Positions 9,701 through 20,647 of a DNA stretch of 64,000 bases are shown here, one piece after another; the first letter of the stretch is position 1, and the number at the start of each line of letters is the position of its first letter. Source of the stretch: Buchnera aphidicola (Anoecia oenotherae) (GTDB lineage Bacteria; Pseudomonadota; Gammaproteobacteria; Enterobacterales; Enterobacteriaceae); the NCBI RefSeq assembly GCF_005080765.1, contig NZ_CP033012.1, forward strand, positions 124,001-188,000, read 5' to 3'. The translations under genes were made by a program, and so were the position numbers. The notes beneath the pieces were generated by a model. That model was not told the DNA's origin. It saw nothing but the letters and a program-made list of their open reading frames with translations, and made no database searches.

Positions 9701-12700
9701 CTAAAACACTCTATGAATAGATTGTAAACTTCTTACTTCATAACGAGAAACATCTTTAATATTTAAAGTCATAGTAGTAGCAAACGATCCATTAATAGTA
9801 GAATCAAAGTGAACGCCTTGTTGTATAGCTTCACTATATATTATAGTAGAATGTTTTATTGATTCAATACATGAAGCAGTGTAAACAATATAAGCATATT
9901 CCCCATTTTTAATTCTATCTTGCACATTTGGTCTATTTTCATATAATTTGTTTACCAATCTAGTATAGATTTTATTATTTTTCAAAAAACAATGAGTTCC
10001 AATAGTAGCATCTAATAAAAAACCGCTTTGTATTAATTTTTTAGCTATATCAATAATAGAATTTTTATCTCTATCACCTATAGATAACAAAACTCTTCCA
10101 TTATTTTTAATATTTATAGAAGCACTTAACATAGCTTTAGAAAAAGCTTCTGAAAAATTTGTTCCTATTCCCATTACTTCTCCAGTAGATCTCATTTCAG
10201 GACCTAACATAGGATTTACTCCTTGAAACTTATGAAAAGGCAAAACTACTTCTTTTACAAAAAAATAATTTGGAATAATTTCATTCAATACTTTTTGATC
10301 TAATAAAGATTGTCCACACATAACTCTAACAGCAATTTGAGCTAACGGAATTCCTATAGATTTAGAAACAAACGGAATAGTTCTAGAAGCTCTTGGATTA
10401 ACTTCTAATAAATATATTTCATTATCTCTTATAGCAAACTGAACATTCATTAACCCTTTTACAGACATAGCTAATGCTAATTTTTTTACTTGTTCTTTAA
10501 TCTTTTCTTGTATTTCTTGAGTAAGAGTATAAGCTGGAATAGAACATGCAGAATCTCCTGAATGAACCCCTGCTTGTTCAATATGTTCTAATATACCTGC
10601 AATGAATACTGTTTTTCCATCACATATAGCGTCTACATCTACTTCTACTGCATTATGCAAATATTCATCTAACAGTATTGGATACTCAAATTTATCACTA
10701 TCACTTTTTCTGCTAGAAAAATAATTTTCTAAATCTTCTTGTTTGTGAAAAATTTGCATGTTTCTTCCACCTAATACATAAGAAGGTCTAACCATTATAG
10801 GATAACCTATATTTTTAGCTTCAATTTTTGCTTCAAGAAAATTATTTACTGTAATGTTTTTAGGTTGTTTTAATCGTAGTTTTTGAACTATTTTTTGAAA
10901 AAGGTAACGATTTTCAGCTAAATCTATTGAATGAAATGTAGTTCCAAGTATAGGAACTTGCTCTTTATTAAAAATTTTTGCTAATTGTAACGGCGTTTGA
11001 CCTCCATATTGAATAATAACTCCTTTTGGATTTTCTATTCTTATAATTTCAAGTATATTTTCTAAAAATATAGGCTCAAAATATAATTTATTAGAAATAT
11101 CATAATCTGTAGAAACTGTTTCTGGATTACAATTAACCATAATAGTTTCATATCCATCTTTTCTCAAAGCAATAGAAGCATGTACACAACAATAATCAAA
11201 TTCTATTCCTTGACCTATTCTATTTGGACCACTCCCTAAAATAATTATCTTATTTTTATTCAAACTAGGATTAGATTCACACTCTTCTTCCCATGTAGAA
11301 TACAAATAGGATGTTTCAGAAGGAAATTCTCCTGCACAAGTATCAATTTTTTTATAAACAGGAAAAATATTAAACTCTTTTCTCTTTTTTCTAACTTTAT
11401 TTTCTACTGTTTGAGTTAACAAAGATATTCTTAAGTCTGAAAAACCTTTTCTTTTTATAAAACTAAAAAATTCTTTTGTTATAAACTGAAAGTTTGTATT
11501 AATAATTAATTTTTCTATGTCAACAATTTCGCGTATTTGTACTAAAAACCATTTATCTATTTTAGACATAGAATATACTATATCTAATGACATTCCGGTA
11601 CGAAAAGCATCTGCAACATACCAAATTCTATCAGATCCAGGATTTTGCAACTCATATTTAATTTTTTTTATCTCTATATTCGAACTATTGATAAACATGG
11701 AATCAAAACCGCTTTTACCTATTTCCAAACTACAAATTGCTTTTTGTATAGATTCTTGAAAATTTCTTCCAATAGCCATTACTTCTCCAATAGACTTCAT
11801 TTGAGTTGTTAATCTATCATTAGAACCATCAAATTTTTCAAAATTGAATCTAGGAATTTTTACAACACAATAATCTATTGATGGTTCAAAAGAAGCTGGC
11901 ATTTTTACAGAACCAGTAATGTCGTTATATATTTCATCTAATGTATAACCTACTGATAATTTCGCCGCAACTTTAGCAATTGGAAATCCAGTGGCTTTCG
12001 AAGCTAATGCTGATGATCTAGAAACTCTAGGATTCATTTCTATCACTAGCATTCTTCCATTTTGCGGATTTACAGCAAACTGTACGTTAGCTCCACCTGT
12101 TTCAACTCCTATTTCCTTTAACACAGAAATAGAAGCATTTCTCATAATTTGATATTCTTTATCACTTAAAGTTTGAGCTGGTGAAATTGTTATAGAATCA
12201 CCCGTATGAATTCCCATTGGATCTATATTTTCAATAGAACATACAATAATACAATTATCATTTCTATCTCTTACAACTTCCATTTCAAATTCTTTCCATC
12301 CTATTAAGGATTCATCAATTAATAACTCTTTAATAGGAGATAACTCTAATCCAGAAATACAAATATTCTTAAATTCTTCATAATTATATGCTATTCCACT
12401 TCCACTTCCTCCCATAGTAAAAGAAGGTCGTATTATACAAGGAAATCCTACTTTTTTTAATACTTCATAAGCCTCAACTATATTATGAGCTATTCCACAC
12501 TTAGCTGTTTCTAACCCTATCTTTTTTATTAACTTTTTAAATATATTTCTATCTTCTGCTTTCTTTATAGCTTCTATAGAAGCGCCTAATATTTCTACAT
12601 TAAAATCATGTAAAACATTTCTAGAAAATAACTCTAAAATACAATTTAAAGCTGTCTGACCACCCATTGTTGGAAGTATTGCGTCTGGTTTTTCTTTTTT

Positions 12701-12934
12701 TATGATATTTTTAATTACCCTCCAATGAATAGGTTCTATATAAGTAGCATGTGCTATATTAGGATCAGTCATGATAGTAGCAGGATTAGAATTAACTAAA
12801 ACTATTCTATACCCCTCTTTTTTTAAAGCTTTACATGCTTGAGTTCCAGAATAGTCGAATTCACACGCCTGTCCAATTACTATAGGACCAGCTCCAAGTA
12901 CTAAAATAGACTTTATATCAGTACGTTTTGGCAT
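9701..12934 (-). CDS. carB: Carbamoyl-phosphate synthase large subunit
   Basis: The large subunit makes carbamoyl phosphate from bicarbonate, ATP and ammonia delivered by CarA, feeding arginine and pyrimidine synthesis. The 1077 residues compare with 1073 in E. coli. The two homologous ATP-grasp halves are evident: the first begins [19 protein letters not shown], the second [18 protein letters not shown] near residue 565. Each half has a matching E-x-N-P-R-x-S-R ATP-grasp motif (E-M-N-P-R-V-S-R and E-V-N-P-R-A-S-R). The C-terminal allosteric domain is retained. It is downstream of carA on the minus strand in the carAB operon. Arginine supply to the aphid is a known Buchnera role. Confidence 0.98.
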   Translation of the reverse strand: MPKRTDIKSILVLGAGPIVIGQACEFDYSGTQACKALKKEGYRIVLVNSNPATIMTDPNIAHATYIEPIHWRVIKNIIKKEKPDAILPTMGGQTALNCILELFSRNVLHDFNVEILGASIEAIKKAEDRNIFKKLIKKIGLETAKCGIAHNIVEAYEVLKKVGFPCIIRPSFTMGGSGSGIAYNYEEFKNICISGLELSPIKELLIDESLIGWKEFEMEVVRDRNDNCIIVCSIENIDPMGIHTGDSITISPAQTLSDKEYQIMRNASISVLKEIGVETGGANVQFAVNPQNGRMLVIEMNPRVSRSSALASKATGFPIAKVAAKLSVGYTLDEIYNDITGSVKMPASFEPSIDYCVVKIPRFNFEKFDGSNDRLTTQMKSIGEVMAIGRNFQESIQKAICSLEIGKSGFDSMFINSSNIEIKKIKYELQNPGSDRIWYVADAFRTGMSLDIVYSMSKIDKWFLVQIREIVDIEKLIINTNFQFITKEFFSFIKRKGFSDLRISLLTQTVENKVRKKRKEFNIFPVYKKIDTCAGEFPSETSYLYSTWEEECESNPSLNKNKIIILGSGPNRIGQGIEFDYCCVHASIALRKDGYETIMVNCNPETVSTDYDISNKLYFEPIFLENILEIIRIENPKGVIIQYGGQTPLQLAKIFNKEQVPILGTTFHSIDLAENRYLFQKIVQKLRLKQPKNITVNNFLEAKIEAKNIGYPIMVRPSYVLGGRNMQIFHKQEDLENYFSSRKSDSDKFEYPILLDEYLHNAVEVDVDAICDGKTVFIAGILEHIEQAGVHSGDSACSIPAYTLTQEIQEKIKEQVKKLALAMSVKGLMNVQFAIRDNEIYLLEVNPRASRTIPFVSKSIGIPLAQIAVRVMCGQSLLDQKVLNEIIPNYFFVKEVVLPFHKFQGVNPMLGPEMRSTGEVMGIGTNFSEAFSKAMLSASINIKNNGRVLLSIGDRDKNSIIDIAKKLIQSGFLLDATIGTHCFLKNNKIYTRLVNKLYENRPNVQDRIKNGEYAYIVYTASCIESIKHSTIIYSEAIQQGVHFDSTINGSFATTMTLNIKDVSRYEVRSLQSIHRVF

Positions 12935-12988
12935 ATTAAATCTCCATTTACTAGTTATGTATAAGTATACATATCGTTACTAATTTAA

Positions 12989-14113
12989 TTACGTATTCAT
13001 TAGATTAATGAACTTATCAAATAAACGAACAATATCTTGTGGACCAGGACTAGATTCAGGATGACCTTGAAAACCAAAAGCTTTTTTATCTTTTATAGCA
13101 ATACCTTGTATTGTTTTATCAAACAAAGAAATGTGTGTAATTTTAATATTACTGTTAATTGAGTTACGATCTACTGAAAAATTATGATTTTGAGATGTAA
13201 TATATACAGTATTGTCAGTTATATTTTTTACAGGATGATTTCCGCCATGATGGCCGTATTTCATTTTTATTATTTTTGCTCCACTAGCTAAAGCTAGTAA
13301 TTGGTAACCAAAACATATACCAAAAATAGGAATATTTTTTTTTAAAAATTTTTTTATTGTATTAATTACATAAATACATGGACGAGGATCTCCAGGTCCG
13401 TTAGAAAGGAAAATTCCGTCCGGTTTTAACTTTAAAACATCGCTGTAATGAGCGTAAGATGGTACAATTAATAAAATACAATTTTTATTATGTAAAATAC
13501 GCAGTATACTTTTTTTTACTCCAAAATCATAAACAACTACAAAAAATTTTCTTTCTATACAGGTACTTTTTTTTTCATTTATATTTTTATTAACTGTTGT
13601 ATTCCAATAATATTTATGTCTAGTAGTAATCATATCTGCTAAATTAGTATTTTCTATTCCTCGAAAACTTTTAGCTAATCTATAAGCATCATTATAATTT
13701 CCTATATTTAAACTCATAATACAACCATTTTGAGTACCATTTTTTCTAATTAATAAAGTTAATTTTCTAGTATCAATTCCAGATATTGCTATAATTCTAT
13801 GCTTTTTTAAATAATCAGGTAAAGACATTTCGCTTCTATAATTAGAAGGAATTATAGACTGCTCTCGAATAATCATTCCTGTAGCATAAATTTTCATAGA
13901 CTCTTCATCTTTAGTGTTGACTCCAACATTACCAATATGAGGATATGTAAAAGTAATAATTTGCTTAAAGTATGAAGGATCTGTTAAAATTTCCTGATAA
14001 CCCGTCATAGAAGTATTAAAAACCACTTCTCCTACAGAAAAACCCTGTATTCCTATACATTTTCCATAAAAAGAAGTACCATCTTCTAAAACTAATACAG
14101 CTGATTTTACCAA
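12989..14113 (-). CDS. carA: Carbamoyl-phosphate synthase small subunit (glutaminase)
   Basis: The class I glutamine amidotransferase subunit of carbamoyl-phosphate synthase; it hydrolyses glutamine and channels ammonia to CarB. It begins at a TTG (complement of 14111-14113) reading M-V-K-S-A-V-L-V-L-E-D-G-T, aligned with E. coli M-I-K-S-A-L-L-V-L-E-D-G-T. An AGAGG ribosome site upstream supports this start, and no ATG is available. The catalytic nucleophile is in I-F-G-I-C-F-G-Y-Q near residue 263; the paired His/Glu sit in F-Q-G-H-P-E-S-S-P-G at the C-terminus. E. coli has G-I-C-L-G-H-Q, so the His next to the nucleophile elbow is Tyr here. Length is 374 against 382. carA precedes carB by about 55 bases. 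Confidence 0.97.
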   Translation of the reverse strand: MVKSAVLVLEDGTSFYGKCIGIQGFSVGEVVFNTSMTGYQEILTDPSYFKQIITFTYPHIGNVGVNTKDEESMKIYATGMIIREQSIIPSNYRSEMSLPDYLKKHRIIAISGIDTRKLTLLIRKNGTQNGCIMSLNIGNYNDAYRLAKSFRGIENTNLADMITTRHKYYWNTTVNKNINEKKSTCIERKFFVVVYDFGVKKSILRILHNKNCILLIVPSYAHYSDVLKLKPDGIFLSNGPGDPRPCIYVINTIKKFLKKNIPIFGICFGYQLLALASGAKIIKMKYGHHGGNHPVKNITDNTVYITSQNHNFSVDRNSINSNIKITHISLFDKTIQGIAIKDKKAFGFQGHPESSPGPQDIVRLFDKFINLMNT

Positions 14114-14314
14114 AATAAAACCTCTATTAAATTTATATTAAAATATATATATGTATATTTGTTTAATTTAAATATTTATTTTTTTATGTTATAAATAATA
14201 AATAAAGTTTAGTATTACTTTACAAATATAAAACTGTTCCAAATTTATTAGATTATCTAAAAAAATATTTACTAAGTATGCATAAATAGAATATAGTATT
14301 CATATTATTATATA

Positions 14315-15115
14315 TTATAATTTTAAAACATCATTCATACTAAAAAAACCTTTATCTTTTTTAAATAACCAAATTGCTGATTTTATAGCACCTTTTGCAA
14401 AAATAGACCTATCTATTGCTTTGTGAATTATTTTGATATGTTCGTGTTTATTAGCAAATACAACAGTGTGATTTCCTATAGTACTTCCAGTTCGAATAAC
14501 TGAAAATCCTATAGTATTTTTTTTTCTCACTCCAATATTACCTACTCTAGAATAAATTGCCATTTTTTTAAAATCATTATTCATAGCATTTGCAATTTTT
14601 TTACCTAAAGTAATAGCTGTTCCTGAAGGAGCATCTTTTTTTTCACTATGATGTTCTTCAATAATTTCAATATCTGAATCTGAACCTATTGTTTTAGCAA
14701 CCTTATCTATTAACTGTAAAACTAAATTTATACCTATACTAAAATTAGAAGATTGTACTATTCCTATTTTGTTCGATAATTTAAATATATTTTTCTGTTC
14801 ATCAGAACTAAATCCTGTAGTTCCTATAACCACTTTTTTTCTATTTTTATAACATATTTTAATGTTTTCTAGAGTTTTATCTATAGAACTAAAATCTATT
14901 AAGACGTCAAATTTATGACATACTTTTTCTAGAGAAGTACTAATAAAAACATTATTTTTTTTTAATTCGTTTAATATCGTATTTTTATTTTTTGAAATAA
15001 ATTGATTATTTGATATAATTGCTACAGACAAAGTAGTTTTTTTATCTTTATATATTTCTTGAACTAAACTTTTACCCATCTTTCCTAAAGTGCCAGACAA
15101 TGCTATTTTTATCAT
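14315..15115 (-). CDS. dapB: 4-hydroxy-tetrahydrodipicolinate reductase
   Basis: An NAD(P)H-dependent step of the diaminopimelate/lysine pathway, serving both peptidoglycan and lysine provision to the host. The N-terminal nucleotide-binding motif I-A-L-S-G-T-L-G-K-M-G is at residues 4-14. V-I-G-T-T-G-F near residue 96 and the active-site segment E-E-H-H-S-E-K-K-D-A-P-S-G-T near residue 153 hold the catalytic His and substrate-binding Lys. Length is 266 against 273. It lies upstream of carA on the same strand, the E. coli order dapB-carA-carB, with a 200-base gap holding no other gene. Confidence 0.96.
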   Translation of the reverse strand: MIKIALSGTLGKMGKSLVQEIYKDKKTTLSVAIISNNQFISKNKNTILNELKKNNVFISTSLEKVCHKFDVLIDFSSIDKTLENIKICYKNRKKVVIGTTGFSSDEQKNIFKLSNKIGIVQSSNFSIGINLVLQLIDKVAKTIGSDSDIEIIEEHHSEKKDAPSGTAITLGKKIANAMNNDFKKMAIYSRVGNIGVRKKNTIGFSVIRTGSTIGNHTVVFANKHEHIKIIHKAIDRSIFAKGAIKSAIWLFKKDKGFFSMNDVLKL

Positions 15116-15882
15116 AATTTTCCAATTAATTAATATTTTAAAAAATATTTTTTTTACTAAAACACTAATTTTCTATAAATTTTTTATTACATGACTGATT
15201 TTATTTTAACAATTAAAACTATTAATTATAATTTAATATATTAAATATATATAACAAATTTATTTTAGAAATATTTTTTTTGCAGTTTTTACTTAAAAAA
15301 CTAGGTTTACGTATTCATACATTAAATAAAACTTAATTTTAATAGCACTAAAAATATAATTTTTATTTTTAATACAACAAATAAATTTGTTTTTTTAACA
15401 ATTAACAAATTAATACTAATGAATAATTTTTATTTATAAAACTACAAAATGAATTACCATTAAAAATGAATAATCTATTTTTCTTTTATATAAAATGTTT
15501 AATAAAAAATATAGAAACATTATGTATATTTAAAAAATAGAAAAACCTCTCATTCTAAATGATTCTATACAAGATAATTACGTAAAATATTTTATATATA
15601 CATGAAATGACATATGTATTGTTTTAATATATTTGATATATATTTATTACATTATTTATAATTCAAAATTTTTAATCCAAAAAACCACTATTTTATTAAT
15701 ATTAAATATATATTTAATATTTAATACTTATATATTATTTAATACATAAGTATTTTATTTTACATTTTAACTAAAACAAAAATATTTTTTTTTAATTTTA
15801 TATATATATATGTAATATATACAAAAATTATAAAAATATAAGTTATTAAAAAAATTAAAATTATTTAACTACTATTTTTATA
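15116..15882. other. Gene-free stretch between dapB and lspA, at the E. coli fkpB-ispH-rihC position
   Basis: About 770 bases of AT-rich DNA with stops in all frames. In E. coli the order is lspA-fkpB-ispH-rihC-dapB, so all three intervening genes are missing. The iron-sulfur cysteines and surrounding motifs expected of IspH are not recognisable. No RNA-like structure was seen. I interpret it as an eroded gene site, but the sequence itself shows only absence. Confidence 0.6.
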
Positions 15883-16344
15883 TTACATAAATAGAAAAGT
15901 ACTACCTATAAAAATACTAACATCAGCAACATTAAAAGTACAGGTATGCCAATCAAAAAGATGTAAATCAACAAAATCAATTACGTAACCATAGTTAATT
16001 CTATCTAATAAATTCCCTATAGATCCAGCAACAATAAATAAATATAACGTATAATAAAATTCTTCCTTTCTTTTTAAAAAATAAAAAAACTGAATTGATA
16101 AAAGTAATACTATAAAAATAGTAAAAAAAATAAACCAATTTTGAGAAAAATGATATTCTGATAAAAATCCAAAAGCAGATCCATAATTATGAGTGCGTAA
16201 AATATTAAAACAATATGTAATATATGTAGTTTCTAAAAGACAATAATTGTGTATTATCCATTTTTTACTGTAAAAGTCTAACGCAATTATTAGAGATAAT
16301 AATAAAAAATTTTTTACACTAATAAAAGAAAATGTTTTCTTCAT
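15883..16344 (-). CDS. lspA: Lipoprotein signal peptidase (signal peptidase II)
   Basis: An inner-membrane aspartic protease that removes signal peptides from diacylglyceryl-prolipoproteins. Four hydrophobic spans are visible. The two catalytic aspartates are Asp123 in Y-V-I-D-F-V-D and Asp141 in F-N-V-A-D-V-S; the preceding G-N-L-L-D-R motif near residue 110 is the family signature. Length is 153 against 164 in E. coli, lacking the basic C-terminal tail. Its ATG shares one base with the stop of ileS (TAATG at 16342-16346 on the complement), so the two are translationally coupled, as in the E. coli ribF-ileS-lspA operon. Confidence 0.95.
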   Translation of the reverse strand: MKKTFSFISVKNFLLLSLIIALDFYSKKWIIHNYCLLETTYITYCFNILRTHNYGSAFGFLSEYHFSQNWFIFFTIFIVLLLSIQFFYFLKRKEEFYYTLYLFIVAGSIGNLLDRINYGYVIDFVDLHLFDWHTCTFNVADVSIFIGSTFLFM

Positions 16345-19169
16345 TATATAAACATCCGTTTTTCATTTAACCCTAATATATTATTCAAACATCTTAAGCA
16401 AATGTCTGGATACTGTTTATCTTTACTTAAAACCATAACATAATGCCAACATCGAGAACACTTTTTTCCATCAAATTTTTTGATTTTTATTTTTAAATCA
16501 TTCATGTGACTACTAACAAAAACATCATTTTTACATTCATTGAAATCTTTAACTATACATTCAGAAGTTAAGAATAAAAATTTAGTTTCATTTCCTAAAG
16601 TATTTAATATTTCTTTTAATCTACCATTTACAAAAATAGTTAATGATGATTCTAAAGAATTTTTTATTAATTTTATATTTCTAGCATTTTCTATAACTTT
16701 ATTAACTTCATTTTTTACATTAAAAATAATTTCCCAATCTTTTTCACTAATATAACTAGATTCAGGAAATGAAACCAAACCAGTAAACCATTCTTCAGTA
16801 AAAATAAAATTTTCTTTTTTTCCAGGTATATAACTCCAAATTTCATCAGCTGTAAACGATAAAATAGGAGCTATCAATCTAGAAAAAGATTGGATTATTA
16901 GATAAATGGCTGTTTGACAACTTCTTCTTATTTTACTATTTGAAAAAGCAGTATATTGTCTGTCTTTTATAATCTCTAAATAAAAAGAGCCTAAATCTAT
17001 AGAACAAAAATCCATTAAATAATGTAAAACTTTATTAAAATTAAACTTTTCATAGCAGTAAATGATTTTTTTTTGCATTTTTTTCGTTTTAGATATGATC
17101 CATCTATCTATTAAAACCATTTCATCTATGTGAACAAAATCTAATTTTGGATTAAAATCACTAATATTTGATAAAAGAAATCTAGCAGTATTTCTAATTT
17201 TTCTATAGTATTCTGTCATTTGTTGCAAAATTTCTTGAGATAAAATTGAATCTTTCGAATAATTTACAGAAGAAACCCATAATCTTAAAACATCAGCTCC
17301 TACAGTATTTATTATTTTTTTTGGATCAATAACATTTCCTGTAGATTTAGACATTTTATAACCTTTTTGATCTACTATAAAACCATGCGATATTAAATTT
17401 TTGTAAGGTATATAACCATTTTTAGCCATTGAAATTATTAATAAAGACATGAACCAACCACGATATTGATCTAATCCCTCTATACAAACATCAGATATAT
17501 TACTAATGTTATCATGATTATAATAAATATGCGAAGGACTTATAGAACCAGAATCAAACCAAACATCTAATATATCCTTTGATTTTTTATATATTTTACA
17601 TTCGTCTTTATTTAAAAATTCTTCTTTTTTTAAGTCCCACCATGCCTCAATACCTTCTTTTTCTATTCGTTTAGATATTTTTTTTAAAAAAAATACAGAT
17701 TTAGGATGCATTTCCCCTGTTTCTTTATTTATAAACAAAGAAATTGGAACCCCCCATATTCTTTGCCTAGAAATACACCAATCTGGTCTATTTTTTATCA
17801 TAATTTTCATGTGTTTCCTTCCCCATGTAGGAATACATGATACATTATTCATTAATTTAATAGATTTTTCTCTCAAATTATATTTATTAATATTTAAAAA
17901 CCACTGTGGTGTTGAATAAAAAATAAGAGGTGTTTTATGTCGCCAACAATGAGGATAACTATGTTTTATTAACGAAAAACTAATAAGTTTATTATTTTTT
18001 TTTAATAATTCTAGAATAATTAGTTCAGATTTAAATACATTTTTTTCAATAATTTCACTAGGTACATCTTTGAAATAACATCCGTATTTATTAATTAAAA
18101 AAATAGGTAATATATTATATTTTTTTCCAATTAAATAATCTTCTTCTCCGTGATCTGGTGCTGTATGTACTGCTCCAGATCCAATATCGTTTTTTACATG
18201 ATTTCCAAAAATAATTGGTACAGTACTATTTTTTTTTAAAGGATGAAAAACACTTAAATTAATTAAATTTTTTCCGACAACAACACCAATTACTCTATAT
18301 GTTTTAAACTCCATATGATCTAAAACGTTACTTATCAAACTTTCAGCAACAAGAAAAAAACGGGTATTTACTTCTATTAAAGAATATTTAAACTTCGGAT
18401 GGATTACAATAGCTTGACTAGAAGGCAAAGTCCAAGGAGTAGTAGTCCAAATAACTATTCCTATCGAATTAACTGTATCTTTAATTTTAAATATTTCTTT
18501 TATTTTATTTTCTTCATTAAATAAAAGAACAAAAAATGTAGAATAAGATTTTTTTTCAATATATTCTACTTCTGCTTCAGCTAATGATGACTGACATTCT
18601 ATACACCAATGTATTGGTCTAGTTCCATGATATAAAAAATTGTTTTCAATTAACTTTGAGACAGATCGAATAATATGCGCTTCATTTTTATAATCCATAG
18701 TAAGGTACGAATTTTTCCAATCACTTAGAACACCTAACCTAATAAAATCTTTTTTCTGATTTTCAACCTGATTTAATGCATATTTTCTACATAATGCACG
18801 AAAATCTTTTTTAGAAATGTTTAGTTTGTTTTTGTTTCTTTGAATTACTTCTATTTTATGCTCTATAGGCAATCCATGACAATCCCAAGAAGGAGTATAT
18901 AATGCATTAAATCCTGACATGTTTTTTGACTTTACAATTATATCTTTTAATACTTTATTTAAAACGTGTCCAAGATGGATATTTCCATTAGCATATGGAG
19001 GACCATCATGTAAGACAAATTTTTTTTTTTCCTTTTTTTTTAAACGAATTAAATCGTACAATTTATTTAAAGTCCATTTTTTTAAAATTTCACGTTCTTT
19101 TACCAATAAATTAGCACGCATAGGAAAATTAGTAGTAGGCAAATTTAAAGTTGATTTATAATTTTTCAT
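16344..19169 (-). CDS. ileS: Isoleucyl-tRNA synthetase
   Basis: A class I synthetase charging tRNA-Ile with an editing domain against valine. The 941 residues compare with 938 in E. coli. Visible in order are P-Y-A-N-G-N-I-H-L-G-H (HIGH motif, residues 58-68), W-T-T-T-P-W-T-L-P in the editing domain near residue 242, W-C-I-S-R-Q-R-I-W-G near residue 466, and Y-K-M-S-K-S-T-G-N-V (KMSKS loop) near residue 605. A C-terminal zinc site C-S-R-C-W-H ... C-L-R-C follows near residues 904-925. It is the middle gene of ribF-ileS-lspA. A 16-base gap separates it from ribF. Confidence 0.98.
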   Translation of the reverse strand: MKNYKSTLNLPTTNFPMRANLLVKEREILKKWTLNKLYDLIRLKKKEKKKFVLHDGPPYANGNIHLGHVLNKVLKDIIVKSKNMSGFNALYTPSWDCHGLPIEHKIEVIQRNKNKLNISKKDFRALCRKYALNQVENQKKDFIRLGVLSDWKNSYLTMDYKNEAHIIRSVSKLIENNFLYHGTRPIHWCIECQSSLAEAEVEYIEKKSYSTFFVLLFNEENKIKEIFKIKDTVNSIGIVIWTTTPWTLPSSQAIVIHPKFKYSLIEVNTRFFLVAESLISNVLDHMEFKTYRVIGVVVGKNLINLSVFHPLKKNSTVPIIFGNHVKNDIGSGAVHTAPDHGEEDYLIGKKYNILPIFLINKYGCYFKDVPSEIIEKNVFKSELIILELLKKNNKLISFSLIKHSYPHCWRHKTPLIFYSTPQWFLNINKYNLREKSIKLMNNVSCIPTWGRKHMKIMIKNRPDWCISRQRIWGVPISLFINKETGEMHPKSVFFLKKISKRIEKEGIEAWWDLKKEEFLNKDECKIYKKSKDILDVWFDSGSISPSHIYYNHDNISNISDVCIEGLDQYRGWFMSLLIISMAKNGYIPYKNLISHGFIVDQKGYKMSKSTGNVIDPKKIINTVGADVLRLWVSSVNYSKDSILSQEILQQMTEYYRKIRNTARFLLSNISDFNPKLDFVHIDEMVLIDRWIISKTKKMQKKIIYCYEKFNFNKVLHYLMDFCSIDLGSFYLEIIKDRQYTAFSNSKIRRSCQTAIYLIIQSFSRLIAPILSFTADEIWSYIPGKKENFIFTEEWFTGLVSFPESSYISEKDWEIIFNVKNEVNKVIENARNIKLIKNSLESSLTIFVNGRLKEILNTLGNETKFLFLTSECIVKDFNECKNDVFVSSHMNDLKIKIKKFDGKKCSRCWHYVMVLSKDKQYPDICLRCLNNILGLNEKRMFI

Positions 19170-19185
19170 TCATTATGACTCATAT

Positions 19186-20115
19186 TTATATTAAAAAATA
19201 ATTTTTAGCTATTTTTATATCTCTTTTAATCATACTTACAAGATCGTAAACATTTTTAAAAAATATTTCATTTCTAATTTTTTTATATATAAAAACATAT
19301 ATTCTTTGTCTGTATAAATCTACTTTTATATCAAAAATATGAACTTCTAATTGTTTTTGATTGCCATAAAAACTAGGCCTAGTTCCTATATTAGCAACGC
19401 CATAAACTGTTAATGATAAAAAAGGAATAGTGACTTTTACAGCATAAACCCCTGAAAGCAATAACATATGCTTATGTAAAGAAATATTAGCTGTTGGAAA
19501 ACCAATTGTTCTTCCCTTTTTATGTCCATGTTTTACTTTTCCTGAAATACAAAAATCATGCCCTAATAATTTTTTAACCTGTACAAATTCATCATTTAAT
19601 ATTTTTTTTCTAATTAAACTGCTACTAATACGTATACCATGTAAACATAAATCAGACTGAAAAAATACAATAAATTTATATATTTCACTTATTTTTTTTA
19701 AATATGTTATATTTCCTATTCTATTTTTTCCAAAATGAAAATCGTTTCCAACTGTAATATACTTAATATTAATATTCTTTAATATACAATGAACTAAAAA
19801 ATATTCTGGTGTCATTAAAGACATTTTTTTATTAAAAGAAATACAAATAACAATATCAATTTTCCATTTTTTTAAATAATTTATTTTATCCCTAAACGTC
19901 ATGATTCTTAATGGAGCATGTTTTTTATCTAAAAATTCTATTGGATGTGGTTCGAAAAGCATTACAATAGTAGTTCCTCCATATATTTTTTTTCTATTGC
20001 ATATATTTGATAAAAGAGCTTGATGTCCATAATGCATACCATCAAAATTTCCAATAGTCAAAAAACAATCTTTATATATTGTTTTTAAACTCTTTATTTT
20101 TCTTATTAGTTTCAT
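19186..20115 (-). CDS. ribF: Bifunctional riboflavin kinase / FAD synthetase
   Basis: Converts riboflavin to FMN and then FAD. The N-terminal adenylyltransferase domain shows L-T-I-G-N-F-D-G-M-H-Y-G-H at residues 19-31, the nucleotidyl transferase signature. The C-terminal kinase domain shows H-G-H-K-K-G-R-T-I-G-F-P-T-A-N-I near residue 197 and G-V-A-N-I-G-T-R-P near residue 237. Length is 309 against 313. It is the first gene of the minus-strand ribF-ileS-lspA operon and is divergent from rpsT, as in E. coli. FMN is needed by NuoF, encoded nearby. Confidence 0.96.
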   Translation of the reverse strand: MKLIRKIKSLKTIYKDCFLTIGNFDGMHYGHQALLSNICNRKKIYGGTTIVMLFEPHPIEFLDKKHAPLRIMTFRDKINYLKKWKIDIVICISFNKKMSLMTPEYFLVHCILKNINIKYITVGNDFHFGKNRIGNITYLKKISEIYKFIVFFQSDLCLHGIRISSSLIRKKILNDEFVQVKKLLGHDFCISGKVKHGHKKGRTIGFPTANISLHKHMLLLSGVYAVKVTIPFLSLTVYGVANIGTRPSFYGNQKQLEVHIFDIKVDLYRQRIYVFIYKKIRNEIFFKNVYDLVSMIKRDIKIAKNYFLI

Positions 20116-20255
20116 AGGTATAATGAATTTTAAAATAGTATAATATTCTTGTATTATACATTTTTAAAATATACAAAAAATAGAATTTTTCTTTATATAT
20201 TTAGATTTTATAAAATATAAATATATTTTTTTATTAAAATTAAAAAGGAAATAAC

Positions 20256-20516
20256 ATGGCTAATATCAAATCATCAAAAAAAGATTCCATTAAATCAAAG
20301 AAGAAAAGAATTCAAAATGCTAATAAACGTTCTACAATACGCACTTTTATTAAAAAAGTATATACTGCAATTAAATCTAAAGATAAAGAATCTGCAAAAT
20401 TAGCATACAAAATTATGCAACCTATTATTGATCGAAACGTAGCAAAAAAAATAATTCATAAAAACAAAGCAGCTCGTCATAAATCTATATTAGAAAATCA
20501 TATAAGAAAACTATAG
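20256..20516 (+). CDS. rpsT: 30S ribosomal protein S20
   Basis: A small basic protein binding 16S rRNA in the 30S subunit. The 86 residues (E. coli 87) begin M-A-N-I-K-S-S-K-K and keep the family's N-A-N-K-R-S (here [11 protein letters not shown]) and [10 protein letters not shown] segments. An AAAAGGAAATAAC ribosome site precedes the ATG. Transcription should end at the inverted repeat at 20604-20638, shared with dnaJ from the other side. Confidence 0.96.
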   Translation: MANIKSSKKDSIKSKKKRIQNANKRSTIRTFIKKVYTAIKSKDKESAKLAYKIMQPIIDRNVAKKIIHKNKAARHKSILENHIRKL

Positions 20517-20603
20517 TATATATTTAATATATAAATATTTAAATATTAAAAATGAATCTGTATTCAACAATTTTATTAATGAATTTATTTAATTAAAATA
20601 ATC

Positions 20604-20638
20604 AGTAGTATTGCACGTAATAAAATAGCAATACTACT
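20604..20638. terminator. Likely bidirectional terminator between rpsT and dnaJ
   Basis: A perfect 11-base inverted repeat, AGTAGTATTGC at 20604-20614 and GCAATACTACT at 20628-20638, with a 13-base loop. T-rich sequence (ATTTTAGTTT) follows on the plus strand and A/T-rich sequence on the other side. It sits between convergent rpsT (ends 20516) and dnaJ (ends 20648), the expected place for a shared terminator. No experimental evidence; inferred from structure and position. Confidence 0.7.
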
Positions 20639-20647
20639 ATTTTAGTT